From positions 106,954 to 170,953 of the forward strand of contig JAKAGZ010000002.1 of NCBI GenBank assembly GCA_021815365.1: DNA of 64,000 nucleotides. Direction: 5' to 3'. Source of the stretch: Bacteroidota bacterium. Its GTDB lineage: Bacteria > Bacteroidota > Ignavibacteria > Ignavibacteriales > Ignavibacteriaceae. The translations under genes and the position numbers were made by a program. The notes under the pieces were generated by a model. That model did not search any database and was not told where the DNA came from. It worked only from the letters and a program-made list of their open reading frames with translations. Of this stretch, positions 45,366 through 53,683 are shown piece by piece; position 1 is the stretch's first letter, and each line of letters opens with the position of its first letter.

Positions 45366-46877
45366 ATGAATAAGATCATTTTTTTCAATCCAAGGAGCGG
45401 GAGGTTTAATCACAGGGTTCCGATTTCAGTTTTACAGATAGCAGCTTCTGTGCAGGGTAAATATGAGTATGTTATCGTCGACGGAAATATGGAAAAGGAT
45501 CCGTGGAAAAAGATTGAAGGCTATTTACAAACTAATGAATTTAAGTTTTTTGCTTCTACTGTAATGCCGGGTCCTCAGACTAAACAGGCAATTCCGATCA
45601 CAAAAAAAATAAAGTTAAAATATCCTGAATTAATAATTATCTGGGGAGGCTATTTTGCTTCCAACCACTATCAGGCAGTTATCAATTCAGGATTTGTTGA
45701 CTACATCATTTATGGTCCCGGCGATAAAGCATTTCCTCATCTGCTCGATGCAGTCTTGAATAATAAGTCTGCTGATGAAATTGAAAACCTTGTTTTCAAA
45801 AAAGATGATAAGATCATTAAAACACGAAAAGGTGAAATCCCCGATCAGGACCAGCTCCCTCGATTGCCTTATCAGACATTAAATAAATTTTATCCCATTA
45901 AAAATTATTTTGGAAAAACATTCCTTGGAACAAAAACTTTTGCTTATCATTCAAGCATGGGCTGCCCTTTCACATGTGCTTTTTGCGGTATTGTGCCGAT
46001 CTTTAATGCAAGGTGGAAAGCTAAGTCTGCTGTGAATGTTTACAATGATATAAAATATTTAAAAGAAAACTATGGCATAAATGGCATAGAATTTTTCGAT
46101 AATAATTTTTTTGTTTCTGAAAAAAGAGTTGCAGAGCTTTCCCGCCTGTTGTTGGATGAAAAAATAAGCTGGTGGGGTGAAGGCCGCATTGACACAATGG
46201 ACAAATACAGTGATGAAACACTTCAGCTTATGAAAGATGCCGGGTGCAAAATGATTTTCTTCGGGGCAGAAAGCGGCAGTGATGAATTGCTCACAAAGAT
46301 TGATAAAGGCGGAACACAGACCGGTACACAGATTAAAAATTTTGCAGCAAGAATGAAAAAGTTTGGTATAATTCCCGAGTATTCATTTATACTCGGCTTT
46401 CCGGCTGAAACCCCTGAAAAAGTTATGAAGCAAATTGATGATGATATAAATTTTATTAAAGAGGTAAAAGAAATTAATCCTGATACTGAAATTATTATTT
46501 ATGTTTTCAGCCCGGTACCCACGGAAAAATCTGAGCTCCTGAATCAGTCCGAAGACCTCGGCTTTAAATTTCCTCAAAAGCTTGAAGACTGGCTTGAGCC
46601 GGAATGGGAAAAATTTGATACGCACCGCAATCCTTTAACTCCCTGGCTTACAAAAGAAATGGTGGATAAAATCCATAATTTTGAAACAGTGCTCAACGGC
46701 TATGCGCCTACTGTTTCTGACTATAAGCTTACAGTAATGCAAAGAAAAATTATTAAATGGATATCTTCATTGCGTTATAAGAAAAATATTTTTTCGTTCC
46801 CCTACGAAATTAAAATGCTTCAGAAATTCTGGCTTAGGTACAGGCAGCCGGAATTTGAAGGATTTTATATGGAGTGA
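45366..46877 (+). CDS. B12-binding-type radical SAM protein
   Basis: 503 residues. The N-terminal 160 residues form a Rossmann-like cobalamin-binding-type domain (IIWGGYFASNHYQAVINSG), although the DxHxxG base is not visible. The radical SAM core has the CX3CX2C cluster site in CPFTCAFCG, followed by GIEFFDNNFFVSEKR and EGRIDTM. Relatives carry out C-methylation, carbon-skeleton and peptide or lipid modification. It faces another radical SAM gene tail to tail, one base apart. The substrate is unknown. Confidence 0.85.
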   Translation: MNKIIFFNPRSGRFNHRVPISVLQIAASVQGKYEYVIVDGNMEKDPWKKIEGYLQTNEFKFFASTVMPGPQTKQAIPITKKIKLKYPELIIIWGGYFASNHYQAVINSGFVDYIIYGPGDKAFPHLLDAVLNNKSADEIENLVFKKDDKIIKTRKGEIPDQDQLPRLPYQTLNKFYPIKNYFGKTFLGTKTFAYHSSMGCPFTCAFCGIVPIFNARWKAKSAVNVYNDIKYLKENYGINGIEFFDNNFFVSEKRVAELSRLLLDEKISWWGEGRIDTMDKYSDETLQLMKDAGCKMIFFGAESGSDELLTKIDKGGTQTGTQIKNFAARMKKFGIIPEYSFILGFPAETPEKVMKQIDDDINFIKEVKEINPDTEIIIYVFSPVPTEKSELLNQSEDLGFKFPQKLEDWLEPEWEKFDTHRNPLTPWLTKEMVDKIHNFETVLNGYAPTVSDYKLTVMQRKIIKWISSLRYKKNIFSFPYEIKMLQKFWLRYRQPEFEGFYME

Positions 46878-48332
46878 CTATTCTGAAGTAACAGCGTGTT
46901 TAAAATTTTCTTCCCTGATATATCCTGATATAACGAATCTTAATCTTAAAAATTTGAGTAAGTAAAACAACAAGCGGGGAGCTTTCTTCCAGTTTTTTTC
47001 TGTTAAAATTTTATTTATCCTGTACTCGGCGTGCACAAACCTGTGCAGTATCTTATAGAAAGATCTTTCAAAATTTCCTGAGAACAGCATGTCAAGATCA
47101 TCAGAATCTTTCCAGTTAGTTTTATTTTTCATTTGTCCTTTCACCGTTTCATAAAATTTAGTGCCGGGAAGCGGATACGAAACAGAAATTCCTATGTCGT
47201 CAGGCATACAATCTTTTATCATTTTTCTCGTCATCCTGATATCGTTCCATCCTTCGCCTGTATATCCGAATTGGATAAAAAATGCTATTTCAATTCCCAG
47301 CCGATGAGCTTCTTCTGCAGCTTCATAAATCTGTTCGACAGTAGTACCTTTTTCCATTGCGTCAAGAATTTTCTGGCTTCCCGATTCAGCGCCGATCCAT
47401 ATTGTGCTGCAGCCGGAATCTTTCAGATACGAAAGTGTTTTATCTTTTAAAAGAAGGTCTGGCCTGGAAAGGCATTTGTATGAGGTATTTAAATTTAATT
47501 TTTTGCATTCGCTGGCAAAATCTTTTATCCAGTTTGGTTTTAAACCGAAAATATCATCTGTAATCCAGATATGATCGACAGAATAATTTCTTTGCAGACT
47601 AAGTATCTGCTGGGCTATTTTTTGTGGTGATCTTGAATGATAAGTTTTTCCGTAGATTGGTTTTGCGCACCAGTTGCACTTGTACGGGCAGCCTCTCGTT
47701 GTCGAGATATTCAGCGAAAAATATCCGTGATTTTTTAACCATATATTCCGGTACATTTCAATATCAATAAACGAATAATCCGGTTCAGGGATTTCATCAA
47801 GATCGGCGATCATTTTTCTCTGTGGTGTTATAATTAATTGCCCGTCTTCCAGAAATTTTAAGCCGTCAATCTCTCTTCTTTTTTTAATAAAATTTTTTTC
47901 TTCAAATGATTCTGCAACTTCCCTGACTGTCATTTCTCCCTCGCCGTAGATTATTGCATCGCATCCCGCCGCAGTATAAAACGAATAATAATCCGTTGCA
48001 TCGGAGCTGTAAACAATAACAGGTATTGATAATGACTTAGCTGCCCTGATGGAGCAAAGCGCAGCCTCGCGCATATTTGAGAGGCACATTTTTGTCAGGT
48101 AATTAAATTCATCATCGTAAATTATAAGCAGGTCTGCCTTAGTAGTTTTAATCATGTTTATAAAATCCCTGGGACCGCTGCTTAACATACCGTCGTAAAA
48201 AATAATTTCGTGTCCTGAGTTTTTTAAAATCGTAGCTGCATAAAGCGTTCCGAGAGGAGGATAAGGCATTTGCCTTATTAGTTCTTTCTTGTCCAGCACC
48301 CTGAAATATGGCTGACCTATGAGTATTTTCAT
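46878..48332 (-). CDS. B12-binding-type radical SAM protein
   Basis: 484 residues. B12-like N-terminal domain (PYPPLGTLYAATILKNSGHE, then DLLIIYDDEF), then the radical SAM cluster site CX3CX2C in CPYKCNWCAKPIYG and the later VDHIWITDDIFGL and CSTIWIGAESGS segments. The two radical SAM proteins of this region resemble each other in layout but are not close copies. It lies downstream of the GT-nucleotidyltransferase gene, 26 bases away, on the same strand, so a role in the same pathway is likely. Confidence 0.87.
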   Translation of the reverse strand: MKILIGQPYFRVLDKKELIRQMPYPPLGTLYAATILKNSGHEIIFYDGMLSSGPRDFINMIKTTKADLLIIYDDEFNYLTKMCLSNMREAALCSIRAAKSLSIPVIVYSSDATDYYSFYTAAGCDAIIYGEGEMTVREVAESFEEKNFIKKRREIDGLKFLEDGQLIITPQRKMIADLDEIPEPDYSFIDIEMYRNIWLKNHGYFSLNISTTRGCPYKCNWCAKPIYGKTYHSRSPQKIAQQILSLQRNYSVDHIWITDDIFGLKPNWIKDFASECKKLNLNTSYKCLSRPDLLLKDKTLSYLKDSGCSTIWIGAESGSQKILDAMEKGTTVEQIYEAAEEAHRLGIEIAFFIQFGYTGEGWNDIRMTRKMIKDCMPDDIGISVSYPLPGTKFYETVKGQMKNKTNWKDSDDLDMLFSGNFERSFYKILHRFVHAEYRINKILTEKNWKKAPRLLFYLLKFLRLRFVISGYIREENFKHAVTSE

Positions 48333-48358
48333 TTCCTGATAACTACTTTTGTTAAATT

Positions 48359-50341
48359 TTATTTCAAAGAAAAATTATAAACCTTTTCATCTTCTGCTGC
48401 CGGATTTTCAGTCATCACTTTATTACAACAATAATCCTTCCACACCTTCTCAAACTCAGCAATAATTTTTGTACTATGGTCGTTTGTGTGAAGCTTAATA
48501 CAATGTTCATTCAGTTTCAGCGAGTTGTTCTGTTCAAGTTTTAAAAGCTGCTGCCTGTAAAAATACCGGTAGCAGAAGAGTAAAATTTTATTAAGAGGTT
48601 TGAAGACGATATAAATTTTTACTGGTTTTTTATAACGCTCATTTTTAATTTCAAAATTGGGGAAGAAATTTTTTACCCATTCATTTTCTTTCCAGAACCT
48701 GTTTAACAATTTGCAGTTCTTAAATGCCTGCAATGAAATTATCTGATGTGCTGTGTAAGGATCGTATGAATGATTTATTTCAAGGTTTGTTTCGTCAATT
48801 AAATAATTAGCACAGAGTTCTTTTCTCGCTTTGAAGATGAGCGAATAAATATGAATAATTAAATAGACTATGTAAACGGTATAGGGTTTAGAGATTATGA
48901 ACAGGTCAAGGTCATCATGATTCTCGGCACCATAATGTGTCGTTCCGCCGCTGAAAGATATGGACGAAATAAAAGGGATTTTTTTAAGGAAGCGCAGTAG
49001 TCTTATTAGTTTTAACTTATCAATTTTCTTCGTTCCGCTTTTAATTTTATAGTAACCGGCTTCAGCATTATTAAGAAAAGTAAAACCCCCGTGCTGTTTT
49101 ACTATCCCCTGTGAAGACAGACATAAAAGAGTGTTGTTCATGTCTTTCTTCGTCATACATAGATCAAAAATCTGCTGGTGTAATTTTTCATTTCTTATGC
49201 CGGAGTTGAATAAGCTTGAGTATATCAAAGTTTTCTCGAGTGCTTCCTCATTGGTTTTAGCTTCCGGCATTTTCGATTTATACTTTTTCCTTACCTTGAA
49301 ATCAAGCGTATCCAGCAATTCATCCAACTGGCTTTTCATTAAGGCAGGAGAATATTTTATGTTATAGTTTATTTTACTTTCGGATTGTATTAAGTCTGAT
49401 AATCTTTCCAGCCCGTTATAATAGCTCAGACTGTTTGACGGATCTATAACAATTGAGTTCGGCTTTGAGATTTCTTCTGTTGCAATATTTCTTGAACACA
49501 AAACAGGCAGGTTGTAATGCATCGCCTCTAAAACAGGAAAGCCGAATCCTTCTTCAAAACTTGTATGAATGAATGCAGCAGCGTTTTGGTAAATTCTCTG
49601 CAGGTCTTGTTCAGATACGTAACCGGTAAATTCAATGTCCGGATGATTTTTGTATTTATTGATAAGCGAAAGAGTGGAAGAAGATTTTATCCAAAGCTCA
49701 CCGACAATTTTTAGTTTATAATCAACCAGGTGTCGTTCTTTCCATCGCAGAAATCCTTCAATCAGAAAGTGAAGATTTTTCCTTGGCTCTATATGCCCGA
49801 CAAAAAGGAAATATGGACTGCTTCCTGAATTAGTGATATTAAGCTTTCCGCTGACATTGTTTAACTTTGAGTATCCCTGCAGAAGAGAAATATTTTCTTC
49901 TTTTACTCTCAGATATTTACAAATATTTTTCTTAGTGTGTTCACTTATTGTAACGATAACGGGAGTTTCTCTTAAAGTTTCCCTAATCATATAATTATAA
50001 AAAGCTGTAAATTTTTTAGGATAAAACTGCGGGTGAGATATGAAGGACAGATCGTGAATAATTATTGCAGACGGCTTTTTAAAATTTCGGGGCATGTAGT
50101 AATCAGGAAAGATTGCGCAGTCTATACCTGAATTTTCCATTTCATTCTTTAATCTGAAATTACGGTAAAGTTTTTTGCTGATCCTTTTTGCAAGATCATT
50201 TATCAGGAAGTTTTTCTCCGGCGGTTGAAACGTTATCACGGTGTTTTCTGTATTATTTAATTGTTCAAGAAGGCAGGCGAGATATCTGTTTGTTCCGGTA
50301 GTTCTCGTTCCAACTGTTGTTGCTTCGATCCCGATTTTCAT
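48359..50341 (-). CDS. Glycosyltransferase fused to a nucleotidyltransferase-like domain
   Basis: 660 residues in two parts. Residues 1 to about 360 are a family 4-type glycosyltransferase (FLFVGHIEPRKNLHFLIEGF; EEGFGFPVLEAMHYNLPVL). Residues about 370-660 start with a winged-helix-like part (LEKTLIYSSLFNSGI) and go on to a pol-beta-type site: S464-GG, then D477-x-D479 in HDDLDLFII. Elsewhere this second half is usually a separate protein near glycan genes. The fusion suggests that both act on one substrate. No frame break separates the halves. The nucleotidyltransferase activity is an inference from three motif positions. Confidence 0.82.
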   Translation of the reverse strand: MKIGIEATTVGTRTTGTNRYLACLLEQLNNTENTVITFQPPEKNFLINDLAKRISKKLYRNFRLKNEMENSGIDCAIFPDYYMPRNFKKPSAIIIHDLSFISHPQFYPKKFTAFYNYMIRETLRETPVIVTISEHTKKNICKYLRVKEENISLLQGYSKLNNVSGKLNITNSGSSPYFLFVGHIEPRKNLHFLIEGFLRWKERHLVDYKLKIVGELWIKSSSTLSLINKYKNHPDIEFTGYVSEQDLQRIYQNAAAFIHTSFEEGFGFPVLEAMHYNLPVLCSRNIATEEISKPNSIVIDPSNSLSYYNGLERLSDLIQSESKINYNIKYSPALMKSQLDELLDTLDFKVRKKYKSKMPEAKTNEEALEKTLIYSSLFNSGIRNEKLHQQIFDLCMTKKDMNNTLLCLSSQGIVKQHGGFTFLNNAEAGYYKIKSGTKKIDKLKLIRLLRFLKKIPFISSISFSGGTTHYGAENHDDLDLFIISKPYTVYIVYLIIHIYSLIFKARKELCANYLIDETNLEINHSYDPYTAHQIISLQAFKNCKLLNRFWKENEWVKNFFPNFEIKNERYKKPVKIYIVFKPLNKILLFCYRYFYRQQLLKLEQNNSLKLNEHCIKLHTNDHSTKIIAEFEKVWKDYCCNKVMTENPAAEDEKVYNFSLK

Positions 50342-50524
50342 TTAATATCTCAATTATTCTGAATTGCTTAGGCTTCAAAAGAATTTGTTTCAGAGAGATT
50401 ATTTAAAAATCTCCCTTATTATTAGTAAAAAAATCAACTATTGAGTGACAATTTTAAATGTTCAAGTCACTTTTTGCTGTTTTAAGATACTTTACCCTCA
50501 GCCTGTGGGCATTATCTTATTACG

Positions 50525-50788
50525 ATGAACAAAAAACAAAAAATCATAATTATTTCCGGTGCAGTTATCATTATAATTGCATTTATTATCTGGGACTTAT
50601 CCGGAGGTGAGGTATTCACAAAAACACAGGTACTTGTTGAAAAAAAAGATGAATTGTTCGGAACTACCTACAAAGAATGGCAAAATAAATTTATATGGGG
50701 TTTAGACCTTACCGGCGCCGTTACTGCGTTTGTTATTATTGTCTGCGGAATTTTAATTTACGTTTTTAAAAGCAGAGAGAAAAAATGA
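50525..50788 (+). CDS. Small membrane protein with two hydrophobic segments
   Basis: 87 residues: a basic N-terminus, a hydrophobic segment (IIIISGAVIIIIAFIIW), an exposed middle (TKTQVLVEKKDELFGTTYKEW) and a second membrane segment (AVTAFVIIVCGILIYVF). I do not recognise the family. The stop overlaps the start of the YceI gene by four bases, so it is coupled to it. Confidence 0.65.
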   Translation: MNKKQKIIIISGAVIIIIAFIIWDLSGGEVFTKTQVLVEKKDELFGTTYKEWQNKFIWGLDLTGAVTAFVIIVCGILIYVFKSREKK

Positions 50789-51423
50789 AAATAATTGCAA
50801 AGACCATCATTGCCCTGATATTTATTTCACCTGTTTTATTTTCACAGGGGTTTAAGGTAAAAGCCACGGGAGTTCAGAAATTTTCTTTTAAGGATAATAA
50901 TGGGAGAAGCCAGGCTACTTTTTTCAGCACCACTCCTCTTGAAGACGTTAAGGGTTTAACTACAGATATTAATGGAAGTGTTACCTTTGATGTAAATAAT
51001 TTTGCCTCTACTCTTGCCGGAGAGATTACGATCCCTGTTTCATCGCTTAAAACAGGAATTAAAAAGAGAGATAAGGATTTGCGTGGTTCAGGCTGGCTTG
51101 ATGAGGATAAATACCCGGCAATATCTTTTAAAATTAAGAAGGTAAACAAAATAGAAAATCTTGCTGATAACAAAATTAAAGCTGAGATAACCGGTGATTT
51201 TAAAGTCCACGGTGTTTCAAAAGAAATAGTTGTAGAAACAATACTGACTTATCTTGATGAAAACGAACTTACAAGACAGCGCGCTCCGGGCGATCTGCTT
51301 GGCGTTATTGCCAATTTTACAATTACTCTTTCAGATTTTGGTATTGATAACATTGTGCTTGGTAAAAGAGTTTCTGATAAAATTAAGATAGGCGTGAATT
51401 TTGTCGGCTCGAATAAGCAGTAA
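50785..51423 (+). CDS. YceI-family periplasmic lipid-binding-type protein
   Basis: 212 residues with a signal peptide ending near PVLFSQG. The lipocalin-like barrel has the family segments DVNNFASTLAGEITIPVSSLKTG, LRGSGWLDEDKYPAISFK and the late DFGIDNIVLGKRVSDKIKI. YceI proteins bind polyisoprenoids or related lipids in the periplasm. It is preceded by the coupled two-helix membrane protein gene, which may be its membrane partner. A hairpin-containing intergenic region follows. Confidence 0.88.
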   Translation: MKIIAKTIIALIFISPVLFSQGFKVKATGVQKFSFKDNNGRSQATFFSTTPLEDVKGLTTDINGSVTFDVNNFASTLAGEITIPVSSLKTGIKKRDKDLRGSGWLDEDKYPAISFKIKKVNKIENLADNKIKAEITGDFKVHGVSKEIVVETILTYLDENELTRQRAPGDLLGVIANFTITLSDFGIDNIVLGKRVSDKIKIGVNFVGSNKQ

Positions 51424-51467
51424 AAAATTCAAATCTGTACAAAACAAATTATGGAAATTCTCTGGAA

Positions 51468-51487
51468 CCTGTCTGCCGTCAGGCAGG
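51468..51487. repeat. GC-rich palindromic repeat
   Basis: CCTGTCTGCCGTCAGGCAGG forms a short hairpin. Its reverse complement shares the TGCCTG...GGCAGACA words with the in-frame repeat in xdhC. Confidence 0.5.
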
Positions 51488-51756
51488 ATTGATAACCTGT
51501 TGTAGTGCCGGATGTTTTCAGAAATAATGTAATAAGGTTTTCTACCGGTTCGTTATTTTTAGCTACTAAGCAGCAGATGCAAAGCATAACTGCAAACCTC
51601 ATTACATTATTGTGACATATTCGCTGCCAATAATTGCCTGCTATAGTCAACAGTGTAACGGAACCATTTTAATTTAGCACACGGCAGCAGCCGTACTAAA
51701 CCTCTTGCGCGAAGGTGATTTAAATCCGGTTCTGAAAAAATCATTACAGCTCCAAT

Positions 51757-51795
51757 AAAAAACCCAGCCCTGCTTTCGCGGGACTAGGCTTTTTA
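51757..51795. terminator. Bidirectional intrinsic terminator
   Basis: AAAAAACCCAGCCC, loop TGCTTTCGC, then GGGACTAGGC and TTTTT: an imperfect GC-rich hairpin with an A run on one side and a T run on the other, between converging genes. Good fit for termination on both strands. Confidence 0.7.
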
Positions 51796-51815
51796 TAACT
51801 CCACATCATCCTGTT

Positions 51816-52550
51816 TTATTTACCTTGCAGCGCTTCGATCTTTTTATTCAAAAATTCTGCAGCACGCGGCATAAGCTCAAGTGCTTTTTTATAATTTGCA
51901 ATTGCATTCTCTTTATCGTTCTTTGCTTCATAGGCTTCGCCAAGTCCGTAATATGCAACGCCGGACTGCGGATACGTTTCAATATTCAGTTTGCCGATTG
52001 CGACAGCATCATCATACTTCTTATCCTTATTCAACATCTCAATTAATTTAACAAGCGTGTGATCCTTAAAATCATAAGTGAAGCTTCCGTAATATTTATC
52101 CCGCAGATCGTGGTAGGTCGTTATTGCTTCCTGTATTCCCTTGCTGTTTATCGTGCTGTACAAAACATCTTCAAGCATCATCGGCTCTTTGTTGCCGTGG
52201 TGACAGGTAACGCATTTTACCTGCAAAATATTATCGCTGTACTCCGAAAGTTTCGAGAGATATTTAGTGTTGATATCGTGGGTCATCGCCATCATTATTC
52301 TTGCTTTGTTCTTTGCGGTCTTCTGATCGGAATCAAAGATCATTTTGTGCGGGTTCTCCTGTGCAACGTGGCAAAACTCGCAATTAACTCCCAGCGCACC
52401 TGTAAAGCCGCGCATTATCTCTAATAATTTTTCTTTCGATATGTCCTTCGGCAATACTTTTAAGTTCTTAAATTTATCCGGGACCTGTGCCGATACAATA
52501 CCGGCTGCAAAAATAGATACAACGAACAGATAAAATATTTTTCTCTGCAT
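51816..52550 (-). CDS. Two-heme c-type cytochrome (reaction-centre cytochrome-like) with TPR tail
   Basis: 244 residues. Signal peptide to about residue 21, then two heme sites, CEFCH (57-61) and CVTCHHG (113-119), spaced and flanked as in the reaction-centre cytochrome c family (KLLEIMRGFTGALGVNCEFCH). The C-terminal part (about 165-235) has TPR helices (VAYYGLGEAYEAKNDKENAI). It would act in the periplasm as an electron carrier. The TPR fusion and the presence of only two hemes set it apart from the four-heme photosynthetic protein, so a role outside photosynthesis is likely. Confidence 0.85.
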   Translation of the reverse strand: MQRKIFYLFVVSIFAAGIVSAQVPDKFKNLKVLPKDISKEKLLEIMRGFTGALGVNCEFCHVAQENPHKMIFDSDQKTAKNKARIMMAMTHDINTKYLSKLSEYSDNILQVKCVTCHHGNKEPMMLEDVLYSTINSKGIQEAITTYHDLRDKYYGSFTYDFKDHTLVKLIEMLNKDKKYDDAVAIGKLNIETYPQSGVAYYGLGEAYEAKNDKENAIANYKKALELMPRAAEFLNKKIEALQGK

Positions 52551-52591
52551 ACGGCTATCTCCGCGTATTTTAGTAAGCTAAAAATTCAAAT

Positions 52592-52622
52592 CAGCCTTGC
52601 CTGCTGCAAGCAGGTTAGGCTG
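52592..52622. repeat. GC-rich palindromic repeat
   Basis: CAGCC...CCTGC-TGCAA-GCAGG...GGCTG: a nested palindrome between the carbonic anhydrase and cytochrome genes. On the minus strand it is close to the carbonic anhydrase stop, but no T run follows. Confidence 0.5.
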
Positions 52623-52709
52623 TGCAGTTTAACTTATGAGAATTAAAAATCAGCTTCTACAAAATTTTGATGAGTGGTAAAAAAAATTTCTTTACCATTG
52701 ATAAATTTT

Positions 52710-53489
52710 TTATTGCGCTGATTCGAGCACAAATCTTTTATTAAGCGGCATTATAGGACGTGCATTTTCACTCATAACTTTTTTCAAAGCATTTATCTGT
52801 TCAGCTGAAGCTTCAACCGGATGTTTTAACACAACCCAGATCACTCCCTCTGTGCAGGGCGGCGTAGTTAACGATCCTGAATAATAATAGTATTGTGTTT
52901 TGTAAGGCAAAAAATTTGCCGGGTCTATCTTAACAGAATTTACAGATTTTACTTTGTTGATCTCTGACGGCAGGTTATCAATTATTTTCTGCAATTCCAG
53001 GTTTTTTCTTCCTTTGACAAAAAATAAACCCACTACGCCCAGCTCACCTTCGGAATTTTTGTGAACTAAGTGCATCTCCATCGGAAAATGTTTTCCGCTC
53101 ACTGTGTGTTCGCTGGGAGTGTGGAAGTGAAATTGAAGAAGTGAATACTTCTCTTCGTCAATCATTATTGTATTGCCGGCGTTTAAATTTACCTGGATAG
53201 TATGCCCGTTATTAATTATAGATAAAGGCTGTTCCGAATAAGAAAATTTTAGTTTATCAAGATCAGATTTGTAAGTTTTATTTATATCAATTGGCGTTTG
53301 TGATTTACCGCTTCCACAGCCTCTGTATTCCTGGTTGAGGTCAGCCCAATGTAACGGGCCGGTTTCTCCTTTGTAGCTCCAGTGCGTCGCTTTATGTTCA
53401 CCACTGTGCTTCTCCTGGGACAAACCATAAAAAGAAAGAATTATTACTGCGCATAAAGTTAACATCAGCTTCGGAATGTTCTGATTCAT
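52710..53489 (-). CDS. Alpha-class carbonic anhydrase, exported
   Basis: Hydrates carbon dioxide in the periplasm. 259 residues with a signal peptide (LMLTLCAVIILSFYGLS). Zinc histidines are seen in QFHFHTPSEH and MEMHLVHK. The substrate-pocket segments SQTPIDI and GSLTTPPCTEGVIWVV are complete. No coupling to a neighbour is obvious; a cytochrome gene follows on the same strand after 159 bases. Confidence 0.93.
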   Translation of the reverse strand: MNQNIPKLMLTLCAVIILSFYGLSQEKHSGEHKATHWSYKGETGPLHWADLNQEYRGCGSGKSQTPIDINKTYKSDLDKLKFSYSEQPLSIINNGHTIQVNLNAGNTIMIDEEKYSLLQFHFHTPSEHTVSGKHFPMEMHLVHKNSEGELGVVGLFFVKGRKNLELQKIIDNLPSEINKVKSVNSVKIDPANFLPYKTQYYYYSGSLTTPPCTEGVIWVVLKHPVEASAEQINALKKVMSENARPIMPLNKRFVLESAQ

Positions 53490-53683
53490 TTTTCACTCCT
53501 GTTTAATAAAATTTTATTTAGTGTGCAGCTGCAATAAAGAATTAATAACACAGGCTACACAAAAAAATAGTGGAAAGATGTCATCTTTTTGATAATGTGT
53601 AACTTAAATTAGTAAAATTTTATTTTACTCTTAAAAATCTAAAACATTCAGATAAGAATCGTACTTCTTACCCTGGTTGATCA

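Larger units (their letters stand above)
51424..51815. other. Intergenic region between converging YceI and cytochrome genes
   Basis: 392 bases, no convincing gene. A GC-rich palindrome lies at 51468-51487, and the bidirectional terminator-like hairpin at 51757-51795 ends the region. The minus-strand frame at 51429-51650 overlaps the repeat and has biased composition, so I reject it. Between 51660 and 51730 the sequence is somewhat richer in G+C (CGGCAGCAGCCG) and could hold a small RNA, but I recognise none. Confidence 0.5.

Noticed and set aside
51429..51650. 73-residue minus-strand frame
   Set aside because: Overlaps a palindromic repeat, has a scattered cysteine and threonine composition and lies between converging genes.
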